Positions 36,978 through 46,652 of a DNA stretch of 64,000 nt are shown in pieces. The position numbers were made by a program, and so were the translations under genes. The notes under the pieces are model-generated. The model was not told the DNA's origin, did not search any database, and worked only from the letters and a program-made list of their open reading frames with translations. Source of the stretch: Daphnia carinata (Eukaryota; Arthropoda; Branchiopoda; Diplostraca; Daphniidae); NCBI RefSeq assembly GCF_022539665.2, contig NC_081333.1:496001-560000 (forward strand), read 5' to 3'. Numbering within the stretch: the stretch's first letter is position 1; every line of letters begins with the position of its first letter.

Positions 36978-39115
36978 ATGAGTAACATATACGTTCAAGA
37001 ACCCCCAACAAACGGAAAAGTTAGTGTTGTTTCCGAAAACATGACATCAGTAATTGAAGGTGATATTAAAGAATGTTTTATTCCCCTTTCAGGTTGTTCT
37101 AACAACTTCTTTGGGAGAAATTGAAATTGAACTATGGAGTAAAGAATGCCCTAAAGCTTGTAGAAATTTTGTCCAGCTCTGCCTTGAGGAATTCTTCAAT
37201 GGAACAATTTTTCATAGAGTAGTTCCTAATTTTATTGCTCAAGGAGGAGACCCTACTGGTAAGTTAGCAGTAGCTGTACATAATTTGGTTTCAAAAGTGA
37301 TATATTTTTATGAAAGGCACTGGTCATGGTGGTGAAAGCATATATGGAGAACCATTTAAAGTAACAAAACATTTTGTTTCTGTTATTTTAATTGTTAATA
37401 AAAAATTTTTTAATTTTCCTTTTTAGAACGAAGTTCATTCCCGTCTGCGATTTGTTAGAAGAGGCAGGGAACTTAAGTACTTTTGTTTGATCTTTGCAAA
37501 TGTTTCCTAACAATTATCATCAACAGGTCTAGTTGCTACTGCCAACACAGGAAATAATGACAATGAATCACAATTTTTTTTCACTTTGGGGGCTTGTCCT
37601 GAATTACAAAACAAACACACAATATTCGGGAGAGTTGGAGGAAACACTTTGTTTAACATGGTAAATTATCATTGTTGAAAGACAAAAAAAATTATAATGA
37701 ATCAACTTAGAAATGATTCATTGAATAAATTGTATTTCCCCAGATTAAATTCAATGATCTGGATATTGATAATGTAAGTATTAGTTCATATTTACTTATC
37801 AGACACATGACTTATGATTCAACTCTTACAGGAGGAAAGACCAAGGCATCCTCCTAAGATACTTAAAACAGAGGTTATTAACAACCCATTTCCTGACATA
37901 GAACCAAGAATCAGCCAAAAGCAGGTTAAGGGGCCAGAAGAAACCAAACCCAAAGTTAAAAAAACAAAGTTAGTGAACTAAGTAGATTTACCTTGCCAAA
38001 ATCATAGCATTCTTAACAATCTTTTCTTCATTCTGTAGAAATCTTAAACTGCTTTCCTTCGGAGATGAAGAGGAAGATGAAACTGATGCCCAGCCGGTTA
38101 AGACATTTAAAGGGAAATCCTCTCATGATCTAACAGATGATCCTAGGCTTAGTATCATTCCGGCAGTTAATATGGAGACTGGAATCGGAAAAAAGTAATA
38201 ATGTTTAACTTATTGCCGTGATTAAGGTTAATTATCTTCCTAACTCAATTATTTAGAATAAACTTTTTTTTTTTACAGAAGTGAACAGAAGCAAATAGAA
38301 TCGGAAGTTGAGAAAGTAGTTGTGCCCCAGAATGAACCTCAAGATTTTGCTGCAAATGCTGATGATGAGGTAGTCGACGAGAAGAAACAAGAAGCGCAAA
38401 ACAGATTGTAAGAAATTAAAAACATAAGTGTATGCTCACTGCAACTAAAAAAAACTTTAATTTAGAAAAAAAATCAAAGAACAGATAAAGGATTTGAAGA
38501 GAGAAATGAAAAATCCTCGTGAAGATACAGAAGAAGAATTAACGAAGAAGCAAAAACTTGATGGTGATCATGTTAAGGATGAAGAAGAGAATGAAATACT
38601 AAAGAATTTTCATGAGCAGCACAAGAAATACGCAGTAGTGAAAACGACGCGTCGGGGGAAGGGTAACCGATTCTCTATTGTTAGCGGAACCTCACATTTC
38701 CACTAATCTTACCATCACATGGTCTACCGTAGGTGCTGATCGAGAGGCGGAAACACTTGCTTACCTTAAAAAATTTCAGGAAAAGCTTAGCGAAACGCGA
38801 TTGAAGGAAACAAATGACAGCGTCGCCGACGAAGAATCGGATGACCACACTTGGTGAGAAAATTTCACTAGCCGCTAGGACAGCTGCAGTAATTAATATT
38901 GTAATTATTATTTTAATTTAATACTATATTTTTGCTGCAGGTTAAATCATACCTTAAAGTTCGAAGACAACAATCCTACGTTAGCCAGAGATGCCAACAC
39001 AAAAGGAGATGATTGGTTTGAGATTTCCGATCCTCGTAATCCCCTAACCAAGCGAAGAAGAGAGGAGTCCAAGAAGATTTTGAAACAGAAAGGATCTACT
39101 ACTAAAATGGTCTAA
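36978..39115 (+). CDS. CWC27: Spliceosome-associated cyclophilin CWC27
   Basis: Starts at ATG 36978 (MSNIYVQEPPTNGK; exon 1 to 37019, exon 2 from 37093) and ends with a TAA at 39113-39115. The first ~170 residues are a cyclophilin-type prolyl isomerase fold: TTSLGEIEIELWSKECPKAC, FHRVVPNFIAQGGDPTG, ESQFFFTLG. In the active-site loop the Trp of true isomerases is replaced by Glu (ACPELQNKHTIFG), as in known CWC27 proteins, which are thought inactive. The rest is charged and coiled (KLLSFGDEEED, RLKETNDSV) and ends with the conserved DDWFEISDPRNPLTKRRR. CWC27 pairs with CWC22 in activated spliceosomes. At least eight short introns. The repeat array at 39237 begins about 120 bases after the stop. 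Confidence 0.93.
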
Positions 39116-39456
39116 ATTTTTGAATACAAAAACGTTACGTTTTCGCCTGTACTGAACGAATAGGTCATCTTCAAATATACGATCGTCATTTCGATATATT
39201 GACATTGCGTAAATAATAATACCACGAGCTGTCGAATATGGCAATCCGTTTTACCCAAAATTAAAACTAAAATTATTGGCCAGTTTTTCTGTTTTACTTC
39301 TACCGCCGAAAATAGTAAAACAGAAAAAAGGAAAATATATTTTTCTGTTTTACTGCTAACGCCATCTATAAGTCACATTTTATGGCAATCCGTTTTACCC
39401 AAAATAAAAAATACTATGGCAAATATGGCAATCCGTTTTGTATGGCAATCCGTTTT

Positions 39457-39504
<48 letters not shown>

Positions 39505-39658
39505 CACTTTTTTCTCTTTTTTCTACCCGTAGCCATCTACCAGTCGGTTTCGTTATTATAGGCAATATTGTAAGCAATTTGAGTTAATTGTATCCCATTA
39601 GCAGTTAATTGAGTAGCGTGGCTGGAGAAAAACTCGTGGCTGGAGGAACAATTTAAAA

Positions 39659-40650
39659 ATGGATAAGATAATACAACAAAAGGATGGTAAGTATAAAGAT
39701 TATTATATTGGTTTTCAATTATTAATTATTGTTTATTAGATCAAATTATGAAGCTGCAGGCCCAATTATTGGAACAACACAAAATATTGGATAACAGCAA
39801 TGCTAAGGATGGTAAGGCCTAATACATAATGATTCTATTTATTTGCTTTTATTCATTTGTGTTTTGTAGCTCAAATTTTGAGTCTACAAGCTCAGCTAGG
39901 GGAAAAGAACAAATTGGAACGGAACCGTTTCCAAACAGTGAAGGAGGTTTTTCCAAACTCAAACCTAACTGAACGTGAGGATGAATTGGCATTAGGCCTA
40001 AACTTTTCAAATAAGAATTCAAAATAAGTATAGAATTTTAACAAACAATTATTTATTGTTTAGTTATTCAGTCTACCACCTGACAGTGTGTTAAAGTTAA
40101 ATTCTGTTAGTGGTGCACTAAAAGAATTGTTAGTAATAAGTCCATGCAGCGAAGGAAGTGAACAATTGTGGGACCGTATTTGGGCTGAAAATGGGTGTGG
40201 TACGGAAACCCAGAAATAGCATGAGTTCAACATAAAACATGAATTAGGTACTTTTCGGTTTTTTGTCTATCAAAAAGTATTTTTAATGCTATTATTTTGC
40301 ATTCACAGAATTTTAGTGGGGGATCAAGTCAAGTCTGGACGTGTTACAGGATGGAAGAGTGAGCCTACAGTTGAAAAACACTGAAAGTGCATTACCATTA
40401 AGGTATGAGGTAAAGTAATACAGTATGCAAATTGTCTAATGAGAAGTACCATCTTGTGTGAATGAATCCTGTATAACAGCAATCCTTTATAGTTCTGTCA
40501 CAGCTAGAAGCCTCAAATAATTCTGCTTCTCTTGCTAAAGAACAACTTGTCCTTTACGCTCAGAGTGTTGGTGAAGCTGGGTACTTAAATGGCACTAAAG
40601 ATGTTTCATTTCGTTGGCATTGCAGCGATGAACATCATACATGGACTTTT
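39659..40650 (+). pseudogene. Left-arm copy of an unrecognised multi-exon coiled-coil gene
   Basis: ATG 39659 (MDKIIQQKD) is followed by two phase-matched exons giving heptad-rich repeats DQIMKLQAQLLEQHKILD and AQILSLQAQLGEKNKLERN, then TVKEVFPNSNL. Later blocks read LPPDSVLKLNSVSGALKE and EQLWDRIWAENGCG, then SSLDVLQDGRVSLQLKNTE, and finally SFIVLSQLEASNNSASLAKE with YAQSVGEAGYLNGTKDV. The exon/intron layout is conserved in the right arm, and the codon pattern looks like real protein. Beyond about 40650 the frame is lost. Product unknown; possibly a nuclear protein, though no DNA-binding motif can be named. Whether the copy is still functional cannot be told, so it is entered as a probable pseudogene. 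Confidence 0.5.
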
Positions 40651-41196
40651 TAGGTATGAAAGAAATTTTCTTGAAAATTTTTTTAATTTATGACAAAGCA
40701 TTTCTCCTGCTTTTTGCCAACCATGTCTAATCTAAAAAAAAATTTATCCAATAGGAAAGGATTTTCAGCATCCTGGGAACACAACTATCAACAATGCAAC
40801 ATTCTAGGGGTGTTATTTTATCATTCAAGAGCCTTATACAATGATTTTCATCTACAATTTGTATGGCCTTTCCCAAGCTTCTGCCAGAAGTTGAATCTAT
40901 GAGTCATGTAAGTCACATGAGCAACAATTGAGATGCTTAATGGTGTTGTTTTTCTTTTCTCAGTGTAGGTTAATAGCAACATTGGATCTGAAAAAATTCT
41001 TGGTTGGGGCAAGACACTGAATAAATTGTAATGATTGGATGGATGACATGATATTTCTATATTTCTATACTTCATTCGGATTCCCGAGACGGTATTTGAT
41101 ATTTAAAAAATTGAAGTGCATATCTGGGCTCCCTTCCTTTCCGTAGCCCCGTTTCCCCTTGACTCGTAATAAGCCCGTAGGGGGTCATGCCCCTAC

Positions 41197-41551
41197 TGTA
41201 CGGTATATATAAAAACAACATATACCGAGGTTTGGAGGGCTCTGGCCGGAAAGGGGACGTGGGGTGCCGCTTCGTCCGATGATGTGTTCACGGAGGGTGA
41301 CGTGGCTGCCCACAAATCCGAACTAAAGGTTAATCGCTCCTGTAAAAATGTTCCAAATCTTCAGCTCTTCTTCCGGCTTCTCTTAGCCAATCACCGGGTA
41401 ATCTCCCCGGTGGGTCAACAAGGCAGTGTCTCCCCCTGCCTGGGTTGACGGCAACTTTTGAAAGGGCTATTGTGCCTTTTTAAAGTTGCAAAAATAATTG
41501 TAATGTGCAGAGAATTGTCAATAAAATTTTTTTTATAAAATATTTTTTGCA
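41197..41551 (+). repeat. Structured, unmutated core of left arm
   Basis: About 355 bases, GC-rich in the middle, with no mismatch to the right arm (42321-42676, reversed) apart from one base of an A-run at the inner end. It contains two strong predicted hairpins: CACCGGG-taatct-CCCCGGTG at 41392-41412, and GTCAACAAGGCAG paired with CTGCCTGGGTTGAC at 41414-41449. A TATATATAAA string (41204) precedes it and an AATAAA (41520) lies near its end. It could be a transcribed non-coding unit. No known RNA family is recognised. Confidence 0.6.
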
Positions 41552-41774
41552 AATTCGTTTCTTTCATTGTCTGTATTCACACGTTACACTTTTTATATTT
41601 AGCTTGCTTATTTCACCTTTATTGTTTCTGTCACCTTTGATGGTAAGCATTGTTTCCATTGGTTTACCGTTTATCTGTAAGTATTATTTATTACACTCTT
41701 TGAATTCTTCAACTTAGATTCAAGGAACAATCTGGATATTTTATGCAGTAATTTTGTATTTTGTTTTACTCGTA

Positions 41775-41834
41775 TGGGAACCGATCCCCAGACATTCAGC
41801 GTGCAACGCCGATGCTCTAACATTGAGCCACGAG
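41775..41834 (-). repeat. tRNA-like sequence, left arm
   Basis: On the minus strand it reads as a tRNA D-arm (TGGCTCAATGTTAGAGC), an anticodon stem TCGGC/GCTGA with loop GTTGCAC (would-be anticodon TGC, with the usual T33 and A37), and a weak B box. No pairing acceptor stem is seen. More likely a tRNA-derived SINE head or relic than a working tRNA gene. Confidence 0.45.
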
Positions 41835-41933
41835 ATATATTTAAATTTTTTATTATCGCATATCATATGTTATCGTCTAGGATGTTTATGCAGTTTTTCA
41901 CAACTATATGTTTATCTTTCTATTGCTTCCATA

Positions 41934-42000
41934 AGGTTCTTAGCTCTGTGGTAGAGCTTTTATCTGCGATACCTGTTACCCTGGGTTCAAACCTGAGTAG
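41934..42000 (+). repeat. Second tRNA-like sequence in the palindrome spacer
   Basis: A-box-like TAGCTCTGTGGTAGAGC (from 41941) and B-box-like GGTTCAAACC (41984-41993) are spaced as in a tRNA. The anticodon and acceptor stems are poor. It lies in the unpaired centre and has no partner in the other arm. Confidence 0.4.
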
Positions 42001-42107
42001 ATGTGTAAAAATGTAGAAGAGTATATTGCAGAATTGCATTTCAGTTTTATTCTAAGTGTAAATGCAAGTCCACAAGTGACTAGAAAAAAAAGCCAACAAA
42101 ATCATAT

Positions 42108-42171
42108 GATTCGTGGCTCATTGGTAGAGCATCGGCGAGGTATGCCGAACATCCAGGGTTCGATCCCTGGA
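42108..42171 (+). repeat. tRNA-like sequence, right arm
   Basis: A box TGGCTCATTGG (42114-42124) and a perfect-looking B box GGTTCGATCCC (42157-42167) with a CCAGGG/CCCTGG stem. The anticodon stem TCGGC/GCCGA is intact, but position 33 of the loop is A instead of T and the acceptor ends do not pair. It is the mirror partner of 41775-41834. Confidence 0.45.
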
Positions 42172-42320
42172 TAATAATAGAATGCTTACAGATAAACGAT
42201 AAACCAATGCCCGTCACCTTACCACCAAATGTGACAAAAACAAATAAATCAAAGCCAAAAAAAAAAAATTGATAAATGCAATATGTGAACAAAGCAAGCA
42301 AACACACACAATGAAAGAAA

Positions 42321-42676
42321 CGAATTTTGCAAAAAATATTTTATAAAAAAAATTTTATTGACAATTCTCTGCACATTACAATTATTTTTGCAACTTTAAA
42401 AAGGCACAATAGCCCTTTCAAAAGTTGCCGTCAACCCAGGCAGGGGGAGACACTGCCTTGTTGACCCACCGGGGAGATTACCCGGTGATTGGCTAAGAGA
42501 AGCCGGAAGAAGAGCTGAAGATTTGGAACATTTTTACAGGAGCGATTAACCTTTAGTTCGGATTTGTGGGCAGCCACGTCACCCTCCGTGAACACATCAT
42601 CGGACGAAGCGGCACCCCACGTCCCCTTTCCGGCCAGAGCCCTCCAAACCTCGGTATATGTTGTTTTTATATATAC
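42321..42676 (-). repeat. Structured, unmutated core of right arm
   Basis: Reverse complement of 41197-41551, compared base by base. The only difference noticed inside the block is GCAAAATTCG against GCAAATTCG at the inner border. Just outside, the arms differ again (ccctt against cccct near 42687 and 41189). Confidence 0.6.
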
Positions 42677-43239
42677 CGTACAGTAAGGGCATGACCCCCT
42701 ACGGGCTTATTACGAGTCAAGGGGAAACGGGGCTTCAGAAAAGAAGGGAGCCCAGATATGCACTTCAATTTTTTAAATATCAAATACCGTCTGGGGAATC
42801 CGAATTAAGTATAGCAATGTCATGTCATCCATCCAATCAATACAATTTATTCAGTGTCTTGCCCCAACCAAGAATTTTTTCAGATCCAAATGTTACTATT
42901 AACCTATATTGAGAAAAGAAAAAGAACACAGTTAAACATATCAACTGTTGATCATGTAACTTACATGACTCATAGATTCAACTTCTGGTGGAAGCTTGGG
43001 GAAGGACATACAAATTGCAGATTAACATCATTGTATAAGGCTCTTGAATGATAAACTAGCACCTGTACAATGTTGCATTGTAGATAGTTGTGTTCCCAGT
43101 ACATGAAAATCCTTTCCTATTGGATAAAATTTTTTTTGGTAGATTAGACCTGGTTGGCAAAAAGGAGGAGAAATTCTTCGTCATAAATTCAAAATTATTT
43201 GAAGAAAAATCCTTTCATACCTAAAGAGTCCATGTATGA

Positions 43240-44235
43240 TGTTCATCTCTGCAATGGCAGCAAAATTAAAACATCTTTAGGGCCATTTAAGTACCCAGTT
43301 TCCCCAACACTCTGAACGTAAAGGACAAGTTGTTCTTTAGACAGAGAAGCAGAATTATTTTCTGAGGTTTCTAGCTGTGACAGAACTATAAAGGATTGCT
43401 GTTGTACTGGACTTATTAACACAAAATGGTACTTCTCATTAGACAATGTGCATTCTCTATTACTTTACCTCATACCTTAATGGTAATGCACTTTCAGTGT
43501 TTTTCAACTGTAGGCTCACTCTTCCATCCTGTAACACTTCCAGACTTGATTTGATCCCCCATTAAATTCTGTGAATGCAAAATAATAGCATTAAAAATAC
43601 TTTTTCAATAGACATAAAACCGAAAAGTACCTAATCCATGTTTCTTGTTGAACTCGTGCTATTTCTTGGTTTCCGTACCACACCCATTTTCGGCCCAAAT
43701 ACGGTCCCACAATTGTTCACTTCCTTCACTGCATGGGCTTATTACTAACGATTCTTTTTGTGCAGCACTAACAGAATTTAAATTTAACACACTGTCAGGT
43801 GGTAGACTGAATAACTAAACAATAAATAATTGTTTGTTAAAATTCTATACTTATTTTGAATTCTTATTTGAAAAGTTTAGGTACCTGACTGTGTTCGCCT
43901 AATGCCAATTCATCCTCATGTTCAGTTAGGTTTGAGTTTGGAAAAACCTCCTTCACTGTTTGGAAACTGTTCCGTTCCAATTTGTTCTTTTCCCCTAGCT
44001 GAGCTTGTAGACTCAAACTTTGAGCTACAAAACACAAATGAATAAAAGCAAATAAATAGAATCATTATGTATTAGGCCTTACCATCCTTAGCTTTTCTGT
44101 TATCTAATATTTTGTGCTGTTGCAATAATTGAGCCTGCAGGTCCATAATTTGATCTAATAAACAATAATTAATAATTCAAAACAAATATAATAATGTTTA
44201 GACTTACCATCCTTTTGTTGTATTATCTTATCCAT
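43240..44235 (-). pseudogene. Right-arm inverted copy of the same gene
   Basis: ATG 44235 opens MDKIIQQKD, the same nine residues as the left copy, followed by DQIMDLQAQLLQQHKILDN and AQSLSLQAQLGEKNKLERN with the same splice junctions. Further on come LPPDSVLNLNSVSAAQKE and SFIVLSQLETSENNSASLSK with YVQSVGETGYLNGPKDV. Amino-acid changes relative to the left copy are scattered and mostly mild; the third block differs at its end (LALGEHSQV against LALGLNFSN). Both copies point toward the palindrome centre. Confidence 0.5.
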
Positions 44236-44584
44236 TTTTCAATTGTTCCTCCAGCCACGCGTTATTCTCCATCCACGCTACTGAACTAACTGCGAATGGC
44301 ATCCAATGGACTGAAATTGCCTACGCCAGTAATAATGAGTCTGAGCGGTAGATGGCTACGTGTCGGAAAAAAAGAAAAAAGTGCGATTTTTTTTTTTTTC
44401 CGCCTTTTTTTTTTTTTTTTTATGTAAAACGGATTGCCATAATATTGCCATAGTATTTTTTATTTTTATTTTGAGTAAAACGGATTGCCATAAAATGTGA
44501 CTAATAGATGGCGTTAGCAGTAAAACAGAAAAATATATTTGCCTTTTTTCTGTTTTACTATTTTCGCCATCTACCGGTGACGTT

Positions 44585-45240
44585 TTTAAATAGCCTTCTT
44601 ACTTTTTAATTTTTGGCCAAATTTTAGATTTCGCTTTAAATATATGGTTTCGATGCAGAATTGAATGGGCATTACGAATATGAGGATTGTTTTCTCGTGG
44701 GACTCATAGTTTTTGAATAAAACGTAAAAAACGGTGAAGTGTGGTTAAAAAAATAAGCCCGACTTTATCTTTCGGGCTTAAAAATCTTTCCTGTTAAAAT
44801 ATAAGATCATTAAATCTAGAAAACTATAGATGCTTCTGATTCAAAATTAACCAAGGAACACGAAAATAAAATTTGTTTTTACGTAGAGTTTATAGTTTTG
44901 GAGTAATCTAAAATATAAAATTAGTGTCTGCGCATCGAAACCATTACTTGCGCGCCAGTACGCTACAGCGTTAGCGTGACACATCAAACTTCTTTGATTA
45001 TTCAAAAACCATTTTGAATTTAAGGATCCTCCTACTACCAGAATATTTGTACTGCATCGCGCTAGCGCTGGATCGTACTGGCGCGCTAGCGTTTCGTCAA
45101 CTATTCGCTGTATTTCAGAAACGATTAACCTAATGAAAAAAAATTACAATTTTCCCGGAATTAGCATTCAATTTTGAGCAGCCCGACTGATAAATAAGCC
45201 CGACTTTCGGCTGCATCGTGCTCCGAAAGTCGTTCATTCT
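44585..45240. repeat. Decayed fragment related to the 2484-3797 foldback element
   Basis: It shares long stretches with 2990-3540: the ATAGCCTTCTTACTTTT motif, GGTTTCGATGCAGAATTGAA, AAGCCCGAC, AACACGAAAATAAAATTTG and a GCGCGCCAGTACGCTACAGCG block matching 3160-3180. A reversed copy of the last motif (GTACTGGCGCGCTAGCG) follows near 45074. There is no intact terminal repeat on its right side. Confidence 0.6.
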
Positions 45241-45940
45241 GTCAGCAGAGCTGAGACTAGGTGAATACCATCACAGCAGGAGTTCGGATTTTATACCTCC
45301 TACGCCTCGCTTTATATTTAAAAGCTGAAAAAATGTGAGAAAGAGGAAATGAAAGCAAAAAGTTTTGACAATGTGGGTTTAACCAAACTTTTTGCCAAAA
45401 TAAATTATTTGCTGGACGTTTAAATTGAAAACTTGTAAAGATAACGAAGGAAAATGGTAGACTAAAGAAAGTTACATTATTTAACATAGAACATTACCTA
45501 CGTATTTTAATCCAGTATATTTTTACTTAACCATAATTGCAAGCGTAAATTCATTGTTCTGCTCCTGGTGTGGGTAGATGACATACTAACAACATTAGCT
45601 GCCAATTTACGATCCAATAGGGTAATAAAAACTAAAATTAATACGTAAGGGATCAGAAAAGAAAGCTTTTTGAACAGTGCACTGAGGCCTTAGCATTAAG
45701 CCGAAGTTCAGAGAAAATAGGCTTTCAAATGCGACAGGAATACGTGAGAGACAAAGAGGAAAGATAGTATACGCCTTTATTGCCGGAGATGATTCGATTA
45801 TTCACACGAGATTGATCCCTGAAATAAGGTGGGACACATTTGTTTTTTGTTGTTGACGCTTCCAGTCTTTAGCACTTATGTGGTGCTAATCAGGTTAACT
45901 ACAACAAATCCATATGTAAAAGTGAGCGGCATCACTTCGG
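45241..45940. other. Intergenic, upstream of SIFamide gene
   Basis: AT-rich, with no coding exon recognised. It probably holds distal control sequence for the neuropeptide gene to the right; no specific site can be named. Confidence 0.4.
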
Positions 45941-45949
45941 TTCCCCACG

Positions 45950-45988
45950 TATAAAAGTGAATCGGGATACACTGGCATACCGCAGTCA
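45950..45988 (+). promoter_or_regulatory. Core promoter of the SIFamide gene (TATA plus initiator)
   Basis: TATAAAA at 45950-45956 is followed about 30 bases later by CGCAGTCAGG (45981-45990), an arthropod-like initiator with A+1 near 45984. This would give a leader of about 67 bases before ATG 46051. Spacing is canonical; transcription was not tested. Confidence 0.5.
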
Positions 45989-46050
45989 GGTATCCGATAG
46001 CCAGCACCGCATTTGCATTCTCGTCCGTCTCCTTCTTCCCGAATAACTCC

Positions 46051-46526
46051 ATGATGCGCCCCAGTTTAATGATCGTTATGGTCTGTTTCGTCTTCATTTT
46101 TACATTCTGGGGACAATTAGTCGAGGGCACTCGCAAGCTGCCGTTCAACGGTAGCATTTTCGGAAAACGTAGCAATCCAGGTATGTTATTATGTTTATCG
46201 TTACATTTATGTGATAATAAATAACTTTTAAAGCTTCATATATGATTACATAATATTTCAGATTAAGTGTATATAGTCTACGCATATAGTCTGCAAATTT
46301 GATTGTTGTTTTTGTGGCCTTTGCTGCAAATATTTTTGCACTCTGTTTGGCTCTGTTGGACTGGCAACTTCACCCAATGTTGCAATTATTTGCAGCTAAC
46401 ATTCCAACGATGATTTCTGTCAATCATGCAGGCACAGGCAAGCACGCTGCATCACCAAATTTCCAGCATCTTTGCGACGCGGCTATGAACGCGTGCAGTG
46501 ACTGGCTACCTATTGGCTCCAAATAG
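46051..46526 (+). CDS. SIFa: SIFamide neuropeptide precursor
   Basis: Two exons, 46051-46180 and 46432-46526, join as G|GC to a 74-residue precursor. A signal peptide (MMRPSLMIVMVCFVFIFTFW, ending at about GQLVEG) is followed at once by TRKLPFNGSIFGKR: the peptide, Gly for C-terminal amidation, and a KR cleavage site. The mature peptide should be TRKLPFNGSIF-amide. The rest ends with the two-Cys tail typical of these precursors (HLCDAAMNACSDWLPIGSK). SIFamide is a brain neuropeptide acting through a class A GPCR, and modulates feeding, courtship and sleep in flies. The Leu in KLPF, in place of the usual Pro, is the Daphnia form as I recall it. The gene lies between the repeat-rich region and the CLASP 3' end. 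Confidence 0.95.
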
Positions 46527-46646
46527 CGCCGGGACGATACAGCTCTTTTTCATCAATCAAACGATACGCCGTACATAAAATAGTAACTGTTTTACCCTCA
46601 TGAAGTTCCTCTTTAAAGATGGATGTACACTAATTAATAGGACGTG

Positions 46647-46652
46647 AATAAA
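46647..46652 (+). terminator. Poly(A) signal AATAAA, SIFamide gene
   Basis: The first AATAAA after the stop, about 120 bases downstream, giving a short 3' untranslated region. Confidence 0.5.

Larger units (their letters stand above)
39237..44578. mobile_element. 5.3 kb imperfect palindrome with transposon-like ends and two inverted gene copies
   Basis: The sequence from about 39306 reads again as its reverse complement from about 44578 inward, with arms of about 2.4 kb and an unpaired centre near 41840-42105. TATGGCAATCCGTTTTAC units occur at 39237, 39381, 39424 and 39441, and in reverse at 44424-44441 and 44475-44492. These are the ends of the 2484-3797 element. Each arm carries an inward-facing multi-exon gene copy, a GC-richer core identical in both arms, and near the centre a tRNA-like sequence. 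The left arm has an A-run of about 42 bases at 39460-39501; the right arm has a broken T-run. Arms differ by scattered substitutions and small indels, except in the core. It could be a large foldback transposon or an inverted duplication made at such ends. Confidence 0.8.

Noticed and set aside
41197-41551. A spliceosomal snRNA or snoRNA gene in the palindrome core
   Set aside because: Hairpins are present, but no convincing Sm site, C/D or H/ACA boxes, or recognisable snRNA sequence.
42108-42171. A functional tRNA gene
   Set aside because: The B box is excellent, but the acceptor ends do not pair and position 33 is not T, so it is listed only as tRNA-like.
45876-46175. 99-codon minus-strand frame
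   Set aside because: Antisense of the SIFamide promoter and first exon; it has no motif of its own.
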